Below, one piece after another: positions 1 through 10,878 of a stretch of 64,000 bases of DNA; within the stretch, counting starts at the first letter, position 1; each line of letters begins with the position of its first letter. The DNA is taken from the NCBI GenBank assembly GCA_037447655.1, contig JBBHKE010001559.1, positions 1 to 64,000 on the forward strand. Reading direction: 5' to 3'. This DNA comes from Zygnema cylindricum (taxonomy: Eukaryota > Streptophyta > Zygnematophyceae > Zygnematales > Zygnemataceae). The notes beneath the pieces are model-generated. The model was not told where the DNA came from. It did no database searches and saw only the letters and a program-made list of their open reading frames with translations. The translations under genes were made by a program, and so were the position numbers.

Positions 1-3000
1 TTCAATCAACGATGTTTCTTACAAATATCTTTGTTAGCGCAAACTCAAATTTGTGTTAGAAACATGTTTTAGAGTTTTTTTTTATTTATTTTGTAGGAAC
101 TAACAATATAAAAGGTTTCTTACCACTATAATTGTAAGCGCAAACACAAACTTGAGTTACAAACATGGTTCGGAGTTTATTTTACATCTTTTTGTGACCG
201 CGTACAATAAACGATGTTTTTTACAAATATCTTTATTAGTGCAAACTCAAATTCAATGTTAAGAGTTTCTTACGAATATTGTTTTTAGCGTTAACACAAA
301 ATTCAGTTACAAACATGGTTCAAAGTTTATTTTACCTCTTTTGTGACCGCGAACAATAATCGATGTTTCTTACAAAAATCTTTGTTAGCGCAAACTCAAA
401 TTTGTGTTAGAAACATGGTTTAGGATTTTTTTTTACTTATTTGTAGGCGTTAACAATATAAAGGATTTCTTACCACTATTATTGTTAGCGACAACACAAA
501 CTTGAGTTGCAAACATGGTTCAGAAATTATTTTACATCTTTTTGTGACCGCTTACAATAAACGATGTTTCTTACAAATATATTTGTTAGTGCAAACTCAA
601 ATTTGTGTAAGAAACATGGTTTAGGGTTACTATTACTTAATTTGTGAGTGTTAACAATATAAAGGGTTTCTTACCACTATTATTGTTAGCATAAACACAA
701 ACTTGAGTTACAAACATGGTTCAGAGTGTATTTTACATCTTTTTAAGACTAAGTACAATAAATGATGTTACTTACAAATATCTTTCTTAGCGCAAATTCA
801 AATTTGTGTTAGAAAAATGGTTTAGGGTTTTTTTTTACATATTTTGTGAGCAATAACAATATAAAGGGTTTCTTACCACTATTATTATAAGCGTAAACAC
901 AAAATTGAGTTACAAATATGGTTTAGAGTTTATTTTACATATTTTTGTGACTGCGTACAATAAAAAATGTTTCTAACAAATATCTTTGTTAGTACAAACT
1001 CAAATTTATGTTAGAAACATGGTTTAGGGTTTTTTTTAACTTATTTTGTATGCGTTATCAATATAAAGGGTTTCTTACCCCTATTATTGTAAGCGCAATC
1101 ACAAACTTGAGTTACAAACATGGTTCAGAGTTTATTTTAGATCTTTTTGTGACCACGTACAATAAACGATGTTTCTTACAAATATATTTGTTAGAGCAAA
1201 CTAAAATTTGTGTTAGAAACATGGTGTAGGGTTTTTTTTCACTTATTTTGTACGCGTTAACAATATATAGGGATTCTTACCACTATTATTGTTAGCGCAA
1301 ACACAAACTTGAGTTACAAACATGGTTCGGAGTTTATTTTAAATCTTTTTGTGACGCGTACAATAAACAAAGTTTCTTACAAATATCTTTGTTAGCGCAA
1401 ACTCAAATTCGTGTTAGAAACATGGTTTATGGTATTTTTAACTTATTTTATGAGCGTATTATTGTAAGCGCAAAAAAAAACTTGAGTTACAAACATGGTT
1501 CGGAGTTTATTTTACATCTTTTTGTGACGCGTACAATAAACGATGTTTCTAACAAATATCTTTTTTAGCGCAAACTCAAATTTGTGTTAGAAACATGGTT
1601 TTGGGTTTTCTTTAACTTATTTTGTGACTGTTAACAATATAAAGGGTTTCTTACCCCTATTATTGTAAGCGCAAACACAAACTTGAGTTACAAACATGGT
1701 TCAGAGTTTATTCTTAATCTTTTTGTGACTGCGTACAATAAACGATGTTTTTTACAATTATCTTAGTTAGCGCAAACTCAAATTTGTGTTAGAAACATGG
1801 TCTAGGGTTTTCTTTAACTTATTTTATGAGCGTTAACAATATAAAGGGTTTCTTACCCCTACTATTGTAAGGGCAAACAGAAACTTGAGTTACAAACATG
1901 GTTCGGAGTTTATTTTACATCTTTTTGTGACCGCGTACAATAAATGATATTTCTTACAAATATCTTTGTTAGCGCAAAAAAAAATTTGTGTTAGAAACAT
2001 GGTTTAGGATTTTTATTAACTTATTTTGTAGGCTTTAAGAATATAAAGGGTTTCTTACCACTATTATTGTTAGCGCAAACACAAACTTGAGTTACAAACA
2101 TGGTTCGGAGTTTATTTTATATCTTTTTATGACCGCGTACAATAAACGATGTTTCTTACAAATATCTTTATTAGCGTAAACTCAAATTTGTGTTAAAAAC
2201 ATGGTTTAGGGTTTTTTTTAACTTGTTTTGTGAACGTTAACAATATAAAGGGTTTCTTACAACTATTGTTGTTAGCGTTAACAAAAAATTCAGTTATAAA
2301 CATGGTTAAAAGTTTATTTTACCTCTTTTTGTGACCGTGAACAATAATCGATGTTTCTTATAAATATCTTTGTTAGCGCAAACTCAAATTTGTGTAAGAA
2401 ACATGGTTTAGGGTTTTTATTACTTAATTTATGAGTGTTAACAATATAAAGGGTTTCTTACCCCTACTATTGTAAGGGCAAACAGAAACATGAGTTACAA
2501 ACATGGTTTAGAGTGTATTTTAGATCTTTTTGTGACTAAGTAAAATAAATGATGTTACTTACAAATATCTTTGTTAGCGCAATTTCAAATTTGTGTTAGA
2601 AAAATGGTTTAGGGTTTTTTTTTACATATTTTGTGAGCAATAACAATATAAAGGGTTTCTTACCACTATTATTATAAGCGTAAACACAAACTTGAGTTAC
2701 AAACATGGTTCAGAGTTTATTTTACATCTTTATTTGTTAGCACAAACTCAAATTTGTGTTAGAAACATGGTTTTGGGCTTTTTTTACTTATTTTTTGAGC
2801 GTTAACAATATAAAGGGTTTCTTACCCCTACTATTGTAAGGGCAAACAGAAACTTGAGTTACAAACATGGTTTAGAGTGTATTTTAGATCTTTTTGTGAC
2901 TAAGTAAAATAAAAAATGTTTCTAACAAATATATTTGTTAGAGCAAACTAAAATTTGTGTTAAAAACATGGTGTAGGGTTTTTTTTAACTTATTTTGTAG

Positions 3001-4541
3001 GCATTAACAATATATAGGGTTTCTTACCACTATTATTGTTAGCGCAAACACAAACTTGAGTTACAAACATGGTTCAGAGTTTATTTTAAATCTTTTTGTG
3101 ACCGCATACAATAAACGATGTTTCTTACAAATATATTTGTTAGCGCAAACTCAAATTTTTGTTAGAAACATGGTTTAGGGTTATTTTTTACTTATTTTGT
3201 GAGCGTTAACAATATAAATGGTTTCTTACCCCTATTATTGTAAACGCAAACACAAACTTGAGTTGCAAACATGGTTCGGAGTTTATTTTAGATCTTTTTG
3301 TGACCACGAACAATAAACGATGTTTCATACAAATATATTTGTTAGCGCAAACTAAAATTTGTGTTAGAAACATGGTGTAGGGTTTTTTTTAACTTATTTT
3401 GTATGCATTAACAATATATAGGGTTTCTTACCACTATTATTGTTAGCGTAAACACAAACTTGAGTTACCATCATGATTCGCAGTTTTTTTAAGATCTTTT
3501 TGTGACCACGTACAATAAACAATGTTTCTTACAAATATCTTTGTTAGCGCAAACTCAAATTTGTGTTAGAAACATGGTTTAGAGCTTTTTTTAACTTATA
3601 TTGTGAGGGTTAACAATATAAAGGGTTTCTTACCACAATTATTGTTAGCGCAAACACAAACTTGAGTTACAAACATGGTTCGGAGTTTATTTTAAATCTT
3701 TTTGTGACGCGTACAATAAACATTGTTTCTTACAAATATATTTGTTAGCGCAAACTCAAATTTGTGTTAGAAACATGGTTTTGGGCTTTTTTTTACTTAT
3801 TTTGTGAGCGTTAACAATATAGAGGGTTTCTTACCACTATTATTGTAAAGCGCAAACACAAACTTGAGTTACAAACATGGTTCGGAGTTTATTTTACATC
3901 TTTTTGTGACGCGTACAATAAACGATGTTTCTTACAAATATCTTTGTTAGCGTAAACTCAAATTTTTGTTAGAAACATGGTTTAGTGTTTTTTTTAACTT
4001 ATTTTGTGGGCGTTAACAATATAAATGGTTTCTTACCCCTATTCTTTTAAGGGCAAACATAAACTTGAGTTACAAATATGGTTCGGAGTTTATTTTAGAT
4101 CTTTTTGTGACCGCGAACAATAAACCATGTTTCTTACAAATATATTTGTAAGCGCAAACTAAAATTTGTGTTAGAAACATGGTGTAGGGTTTTTCTTAAC
4201 TTATTTTGTAAGCGTTTACAATATATAGGGTTTCTTACCACTATTATTGTTAGCGCAAACACAAACTTGAGTTACAAACATGATTCACAGTTTTTTTAAG
4301 ATCTTTTTGTGACCGCGTACAATAAACGATGTTTCTTACAAATATCTTTGTTAGCGCAAACTCAATGTTGTGTTAGAAACATGGTTTACGGTTTTTTTAA
4401 CTTATATTGTGAGGGTTAACAATATAAAGGGTTTCTTACCACTATTATTGTTAGCGCAAACACAAACTTGAGTTACAAACATGGTTCGGAGTTTATTTTA
4501 AATCTTTTTTGTGTTTGCATACAATAAACGTTTTTTCTTAC
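1..4541 (+). repeat. Satellite A array, forward, ~202-bp dimeric unit
   Basis: Head-to-tail tandem array with a period of 202 bp, measured from the AAAGGG marker at 661, 863, 1065 and 1267. Each unit is two related halves of about 101 bp. Half A starts GTTTCTTACCACTATTATTG and half B starts GTTTCTTACAAATATCTTTG. Both continue with GTTAGCGCAAAC, a (CT)CAAA-type spacer, and AAACATGGTT. About 22 units are present with point changes and a few indels, for example near 2720 and 2930. Short open frames in it contain only repeat sequence and are not genes. The last five bases (CTTAC) are the left target-site duplication of the next element. Confidence 0.95.
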
Positions 4542-5503
4542 TTTTGTCCATAGCTTATTTCAGCCATGGATTACTCACGGAAACACCCACAGACTACCTC
4601 AAAAACAGCTGTATTTCAGACAACACAAATTACTCCACAATAAAGAAAATGGTCCCAAAATAAACCAATATGCAGTATACCATATACACTGTTTACTCCC
4701 AAAGTTACAGCCAAAAGCACCAAGGCATCTAGAAGATATAAGCTCCAGAGTTTCCCAAAAATAGCTGACAGCTTCACAAACTAACCACTTAGACTGTTCA
4801 CAGAATCTTACAGAGATACTGTAATACAATGAAACTTCACACACATATACATTTTATATCATAGAATAACTCCACAGAGTATCACATGAAAGCACCAATC
4901 AGAGTGATCACACCAACAGGTCAAAGATGCAGAAAACAGTCTGCCATTACTTTGATTAACTTGAATGCGATACATAAAATAATCTAAGTCCTGCAAGTTA
5001 TTCTCAGAGTACGGAAGCATACCAGCCGTACTGTATCTACTCTAATAACCTAACTAGTCAAAAGGACAAACCTCTGTTGTACATAATATTTACACCGTAC
5101 TCTTCGTATGTCAGAAACAAAGCTACCACTAAGCAACTACTAAGCTACCACTATCGTTTAATCATTATTACTTCAAATCTATCCTGTTCATATTATCCGT
5201 AGCTACGCTAGTTGCGCTGGTTGCGCTTTCCGTACGTATCATAAAAATAGCCGCAACTGCGTTGACTTAACTGCGTCGCTGCTGCTCTGTACTGGCGGCG
5301 CCTATTTCAACATTCCGTTTATTTTACATCGGAGCGCTTCACGATCCGCCGTCCATTTGTCATTGCTTGTTCCCACCACTCAATGAGTATTTTACGTAAC
5401 TTTAATTACCAATCCGTTCGCTCCCCCAATCCGTGAATCAATTCAAACCTCCATATTAAATCAAATTAGGAGTTACGCACGAAATTGACTTTTCAAAACA
5501 ACA
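4542..5503 (-). mobile_element. Solo LTR, copia-type family C, copy 1
   Basis: A 962-bp block unlike the satellite interrupts a unit of satellite A and matches 12907-13860 along its whole length. The left edge is TTTTGTCC where copy 2 has TGTTGTCC, and the right edge is CAACA. The flanks are CTTAC on the left and CTTCC on the right, a 5-bp target-site duplication with one change, and the satellite reads on across the site. No internal region remains, so this is a solo LTR. I place it on the minus strand because the U3-like edge (TGTTGTTTTGAAAAGTC on the minus strand) resembles that of the element at 50163, and because a short frame beginning MAEISYGQ runs off its left edge as in the other LTRs here. 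Confidence 0.85.
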
Positions 5504-8500
5504 CTTCCAAATATATTTGTTAACGCAAACTCAAATTTGTGTTAGAAACATGGTTTTGGGATTTTTTTTACTTATTTTGTGAGCGTTAACAATATAAAGG
5601 GTTTCTTACCACTGTTATTGTAAAGCGCAAATACAAACTTGAGTTACAAACATGGTTCGAAGTTTATTTTACATCTTTTTGTGACACGTACAATAAATGA
5701 TGTTTCTTACAAATATATTTGTTAGCGCAGACTCAAATTTATGTTAAAAACATGGTTTAGAGCTTTTTTTTACTTATTTTGTGAGCGTTAACAATTTAAA
5801 GGGTTTCTTACCTCTATTATTGTAAAGCGCAAACACAAACTTGAGTTACAAACATGGTTCGGAGTTTATTTTACATCTTTTTGTGATGCGTACAATAACC
5901 GATGTTTTTGACAAATATCTTTGTTAGCGCAAACTCAAATTTGTGTTAGAAACATGGTTTAGGGTTTTTTTAACTTATTTTATGAGCGTTAACAATATAA
6001 AGGGTTTCTTACCCCTATTATTGTAAGCGCAAACAAAAACTTGAGTTACAAACATGGTTCGGAGTTTATTTTACATCTTTTTGTGACCGCGTACAATAAA
6101 CGATGTTTCTTACAAATATCTTTATTAGCGCAAACTCAAAATTGTGTTAAAAACATGGTTTAGGGTTTTTTTTTAACAATTTTTACGAGCGATAACAATG
6201 TTAAGAGTTTCTTACGAATATTGTTTTTAGCACAAACACAAATTTGAGTTACAAACATGGTTTGGAGTTTATTTTATATCTTTTTGTGACCGCGTACAAT
6301 AAACGATGTTTCTTACAAATATAATTGTTAGCGCAAACTAAAATTTGTGTTAGAAACATGGTTTAGGGTTTATTTTTACTTATTTCGTGAGCATTAACAA
6401 TATAAAGGGTTTCTTACCACTATTATTGTAAGGACAAACACAAACTTTAGTTACAAACATGCTTCATAGTTTATTTTACATATTTTTGTGACCACGTTCA
6501 ATAAACGATGTTTCTTATAATATCTTTGTTAGCGCAAACTCAAATTTGTGTTAGAAACATGGTTTAGGGTTTTTTTTTTTCTTATCGTTAGGCGTTAACA
6601 ATATAAAGGGTTTTTTACCACTATAATTGTTAGCGCAAACACAAACTTGAGTTACAAACATGGTTCGGAGTTTATTTTATATCTTTTTGTGACCGCGTAC
6701 AATAAACGATGTTTCTTACAAATATCTTTATTAGCGCAAACTCAAAATTGTGTTAAAAACATGGTTTAGGGTTTTTTTTAACAATTTTTACGAGCGATAA
6801 CAATGTTAAGAGTTTCTTACGAATATTGTTTTTAGCACAAACACAAATTTGAGTTACAAACATGGTTTGGAGTTTATTTTATATCTTTTTGTGACCGCGT
6901 ACAATAAACGATGTTTCTTACAAATATAATTGTTAGCGCAAACTAAAATTTGTGTAAGAAACATGGTTTAGGGTTTATTTTTACTTATTTCGTGAGCATT
7001 ATTAATATAAAGGGTTTCTTACCACTATTATTGTAAGGACAAACACAAACTTTAGTTACAAACATGCTTCATAGTTTATTTTACATATTTTTGTGACCAC
7101 GTACAATAAACGATGTTTCTTATAATATCTTTGTTAGCACAAACTCAAATTTGTGTTAGAAACATGGTTTAGGGTTTTATTTTACTTATTGTGTAGGCGT
7201 TAACAATATAAAGGGTTTCTTACCACTATTATTGTTAGCGCAAACACAAACTTGAGTTACAAACATGGTTCGGAGTTTATTTTACATCTTATTGTAACGC
7301 GTTCAATAAACGCTGTTTCTTACAAATATCTTTATTAGCGCAAACTCAAATTTGTGTTAAAAACATGGTTTAGGGTTTTTTTTAACAATTTTTGTGAGCG
7401 ATAACAATTTAAAGGGTTTCTTACCACTATTATTGTAAAGCGCAAACACAAACTTGAGTTACAAACATGGTTCGGAGTTTATTTTACATCTTTTTGTGAC
7501 GAGTTCAATAAACGATGTTTCTTACAAATATATTTGTTAGCGCAAACTCAAATTTTTGTTAGAAACATGGTTTAGAGCTTTTCTTTACTTATTTTGTGAG
7601 CGTTAACAATATATAGGGTTTCTTACAACTATTATTGTTAGCGCAAACACAAAATTCAGTTACAAACATGGTTTGGAGTTTGTTTTTTATCTCTTTGTGA
7701 CATGTACAATAAACAATGTTTCTTTCAAATATCTTTGTTTGGGCAAACTCAAATTTGTGTTAGAAACATGGTTTAGGGTTTTTTTTAACTTATTTTGTGA
7801 GTTTAACAATATAAAGGGTTTCTTACCCCTATTATTGTAAGCGCAAACACAAACTTGAGTTACAAACATGGTTCGGAAATTATTTTTTCTATTTTTGTGA
7901 CCGCATACAATAAACGATGTTTTTTACAAATATATATATGTTAATGAAAACTCAAATTTGTGTTAGAAACATGGTTTAGGGTTTCTTTTAACTTATTTTG
8001 TGGGCGTTAACAATATAAAGGGTTTCTTACCACTATTATTGTAACCGCAAACACAAAATTGAGTTACAAACATGGTTCGGAGTTTATTTTACAACTTTTT
8101 GTGACTGCGTACAATAAACAATGTTTCTTTCAAATATCTTTGTTTGGGCAAACTCAAATTTGTGTTAGAAATTTGGTTTAGGGCTTTTTTTAACTTAATT
8201 TGTGTGCGTTAGCAATATAAAGGGTTTCTTACCACTATTATTGTAAGGGCAAACACAAACTTGAGTTACAAACATGTTTCGTAGTTTATTTTACATCTTT
8301 TTTTGACCGCGTACAATAAACAATGTTTCTTAAAATATCTTTGTTAGCCCAAACTCAAATTTGTGTTAGAAACATGGTTTAGGGTTTTTTTTAACAATTT
8401 TTGTGAGCGATAACAATGTTAAGAGTTTCTTACGAATATTGTTTTTAGCCCAAACACCAAATTCAGTTACAAACATGGTTTGGAGTTTATTTTATATCTT

Positions 8501-8634
8501 TTTGTGACACTTACAATAAACAATGTTTCTTACAAATATCTTTGTTAGGGCAAACTCAGATTTGTGTTAGAAACATGGTTTAGGGTTTTTTTTAACTTAT
8601 GTTGTAGGCGTTAACAATATATAGGGTTTCTTAC
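5504..8634 (+). repeat. Satellite A array, forward
   Basis: The array continues in the same orientation and phase after the solo LTR, with about 15 units of ~202 bp. Several neighbouring units share rare variants, such as TTTTTACGAGCGATAAC and GTTAAGAGTTTCTTACG, which points to local amplification of multi-unit blocks. No gene is present; the open frame at 7687-7869 (minus) is repeat sequence. Confidence 0.95.
6041..7245 (+). repeat. 605-bp higher-order duplication in satellite A
   Basis: A block of three dimers is repeated in tandem with an offset of 605 bp: the marker TACGAGCGATAACAATG is at 6184 and again at 6789. The two copies share further rare variants, including TTTATTAGCGCAAACTC, GAATATTGTTTTTAGCAC, TTATTTCGTGAGCATTA and ATGCTTCATAG. 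The same 605-bp spacing recurs for CCCCTACTATTGTAAGGGC near 1861 and 2466, so three dimers may be a regular amplification unit. Confidence 0.8.
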
Positions 8635-8689
8635 TTTTGTCTTTTGGAAAGCTTCAGTCTCAGAGCAGCGCAACAGCGCAGCAACTATA

Positions 8690-8835
8690 CAGCTGCTATA
8701 CAGCAAAGCAGCTGCTATACAGAATAGCGACGCAGCTGCTATACAGCAGAGCAGCTGCTATACAGCAGAGAAGCTGCTATACAGCAGAGTAGTTGCTATA
8801 CAGCAGAGCAGCTGCTATACAGCAGAGCAGCGCAG
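8690..8835 (+). repeat. 19-bp minisatellite in LTR
   Basis: About six to seven tandem copies of GCAGCTGCTATACAGCAGA, with a few degenerate ones, followed by a GCAGCA-rich stretch. Related but rearranged tracts occur at the same place in the other family-B LTRs (~10735-10850, ~35265-35365, ~40335-40450). The tract is nearly absent in the LTR at 15326-15999. Confidence 0.85.
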
Positions 8836-9349
8836 CAGTAGAGCAACGCAGCAGCAGAGCAACAAAGACAGGACAACGCAACCACGATTATATTTGATAT
8901 GGTCCGTACGGTCAATGCAACGTCTGATATTCTTAATGTGATTCTGTATAGATAGAGCAACTACGATAGATACGATTCTAGTAAACTTAGTGGGTAACTC
9001 AGTGAAAGCTTAGTGGTAGCTTGACAGATTAGTGGTAGCTTGGTGGTTTGACGTACATCCGAAGTACACTGGCATTGCTAGTTCAACACAAGTATAAGAC
9101 TTAGGACTCAGAACATATTATGTATCCAGACTTCGAAGTAGTAAAACTGCAGACAGTTTTTGGGAAACCTCTGAGTATTATATCTTGAGTGTTGTTGGGT
9201 CAATTCTGCTGAAACTTTGAGAGTTGTCAGTGTTTATGCTACTCTATATTTTGATAGAGTTTTATGAGGTTTGGATGGTTATATAAGAATTGGTGAGCAC
9301 TTAAGAACAGGTGTTTGGTAGGATTCTTGATAGCTTTTGAGAGTGTATC

Positions 9350-9408
9350 ATGTCTACTTCTACTACTACTGCTGCTCCTCCACCTACACCGGTGGTTGTA
9401 GAACAACA
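9350..9408 (+). pseudogene. gag: Orphan Gag start inside solo LTR
   Basis: The first 59 nt of the family-B gag frame (ATG to the LTR edge) remain in the solo LTR. The peptide begins MSTSTTTAAPPPTPVVVEQ and corresponds to the start of the Gag frame at 39707 on the minus strand. With no body downstream it is a relic. It shows that the coding start is part of the LTR in this family. Confidence 0.8.
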
Positions 9409-10020
9409 CTTACCCCTATTATTGTAAGCGCTAACAGAAATGTGAGTTACAAACATAGTTCGGAGTTTATTTTACATCTTTTTGTGACCGCGTACAATAA
9501 ATGATGTTTCTTACAAATATCTTTGTTAGCGCAAACTCAAATTTGTGTTAGAAACATGGTTTAGGGTTTTTTTTAACAATTTTTGTGAGCGATAACAATG
9601 TTAAGAGTTTCTTACGAATATTGGTTTTTGCCCAAACACCAAATTCAGTTACAAACATGGTTTGGAGTTTATTTTATATCTTTTTGTGACACTCACAATA
9701 AACAATGTTTCTTACAAATATCTTTGTTAGGGCAAACTAAAATTTTTGTTAAAAACATGGTTTAGGGTTTTTTTTAACTTATTTTGTGAGCGTTAACAAT
9801 ATAAAGGGTTTCTTACCACAATTATTGTAAGCGCAAACACAAACTTGAGTTAAAAACATGGTTCAAAGTTTACTTTTCCTATTTTTATGACCACGTACAA
9901 TAAGCGATGTTACTTACAAATATAGTTGTTAGCGCAAACTAAAATTTGTGTTAGAAACATGTTTTAGGGTATTTTTTAACTTTTTTTGTGAGCGTTATCA
10001 ATATAAAGGGTTTTTTTTTG
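9409..10020 (+). repeat. Satellite A array, forward, last part
   Basis: About three forward units, ending in AATATAAAGGG followed by a T run at 10011-10020. After this point satellite A is found only in reverse orientation. Confidence 0.92.
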
Positions 10021-10027
10021 TTCTTTG
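10011..10027. other. Orientation switch of satellite A
   Basis: Up to the T run at 10011-10019 the units read forward (GTTTCTTACC..., AAACATGGTT). From about 10021 they read as the reverse complement (GAACCACTGTGTAACTG, ACGCTATCAGCAATAGTGG). The junction falls inside a run of T followed by GTTCTTTG, with no inserted element exactly at the switch. It is either a true inversion breakpoint or an assembly join. Confidence 0.8.
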
Positions 10028-10081
10028 AACCACTGTGTAACTGAATTTTGTGTTTACGCTATCAGCAATAGTGGTAATAAA
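10021..10081 (-). repeat. Satellite A fragment, reverse
   Basis: A 61-bp piece of reversed half A (GTGTAACTGAATTTTGTG, AGCAATAGTGGTAATAA) lies between the orientation switch and the next solo LTR. Its last five bases, ATAAA, are the left target-site duplication of that LTR. Confidence 0.85.
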
Positions 10082-10878
10082 TGTTGTTTTACAACCACCG
10101 GTGTAGGTGGAGGAGCAGCAGTAGTAGTAGAAGTAGACATGATACACTCTCAGAAGCTATCAAGAATCCTACGAAACACCTGTTCTTAAGTGCTCACCAA
10201 TTCTTATTTAACCATCCAAACCTCACAAAACTCTATCAGAATATAGAGTAGCATAAACACTGACAACTCTCAAAGTTTCAGCAGAATTGACCCAACAACA
10301 CTCAAGATATAATACTCAGAGGTTTCCCAAAAACTGTCTACAGTTTTACTACTTGGAAGTCTGGATACATAATATGTTCTGAGTCCTAAGTCTTATACTT
10401 GTGTTGAACTGGCAACACCTGTGTACTTGGGAGGTACGTCACACCACCAAGCTACCACTAATCTGTCAAGCTACCACTAAGCTATCACTAAGCTACCACT
10501 GAGCTATCACTAAGCTACCACTGAGTTACCTCACTAAGTTACCACTGAGTTACCCACTAAGTTTATTAGAATCGTATCTATCGTAGTTGCTCTATCTGTA
10601 CAGAATCACATTAAGAATATCAGACGCTGCGTTGACCGTACGGACCATATCAAATATAAACATGGTTGCGTTGTCTTGTCTGTATTGCAACTTCGCTGCT
10701 GCGCTGCTCTGGTGCTGCTGCGCTGCTCTGCTGCTGCGCTGCTCTGCTATATAGCAGCAGCTCTGCTGTATAGCAGCTGCGCTGCTCTTGCGTATAGTAG
10801 CTGCTTTGCTGTATAGCAGCTGTATAGTTGCTGCGCTGTTGCGCTGCTCTGAGACAAAAAGCTTTCCAAAAGACAACA
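10082..10878 (-). mobile_element. Solo LTR, copia-type family B, copy 2
   Basis: A 797-bp LTR of the same family as 8635-9408 but in the opposite orientation. The left edge is TGTTGTTTTACAACCACC (the Gag-start end) and the right edge is CCAAAAGACAACA. It is flanked by ATAAA on the left and AAAAA on the right, a 5-bp duplication with one change. The satellite context GTGGTAA...CACTTTATATTG reads on across it. It includes the CAG/CTG-rich minisatellite (~10735-10850) in a rearranged form. The minus-strand frame starting at 10139 is the LTR-encoded Gag start (MSTSTTTAAPPPTPVVV). Confidence 0.9.

Larger units (their letters stand above)
8635..9408 (+). mobile_element. Solo LTR, copia-type family B, copy 1
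   Basis: A 774-bp solo LTR flanked by perfect 5-bp duplications CTTAC (8630-8634 and 9409-9413). It starts TTTTGTCTTTTGG, where relatives have TGTTGTCTTTT(T)GG, and ends GTAGAACAACA. It is the same family as the LTRs of the full-length element at 34568-40486 (opposite orientation) and as the LTRs at 10082 and 15326. It holds a 19-bp minisatellite near its 5' end. An ATG at 9350 opens a frame MSTSTTTAAPPPTPVVVEQ that runs to the LTR edge, which is the first part of the family's Gag protein. Confidence 0.92.

Noticed and set aside
1008-1229. Open frame MLETWFRVFFNLF... and similar frames in satellite A
   Set aside because: Composed wholly of satellite units; the same peptide start recurs at 10946 on the other strand because the repeat recurs.
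1-4541. TTTAGGG plant-type telomere motif
   Set aside because: It occurs once per satellite A unit as part of GGTTTAGGGTTTT and never in tandem, so it is not a telomere and not evidence for the host by itself.
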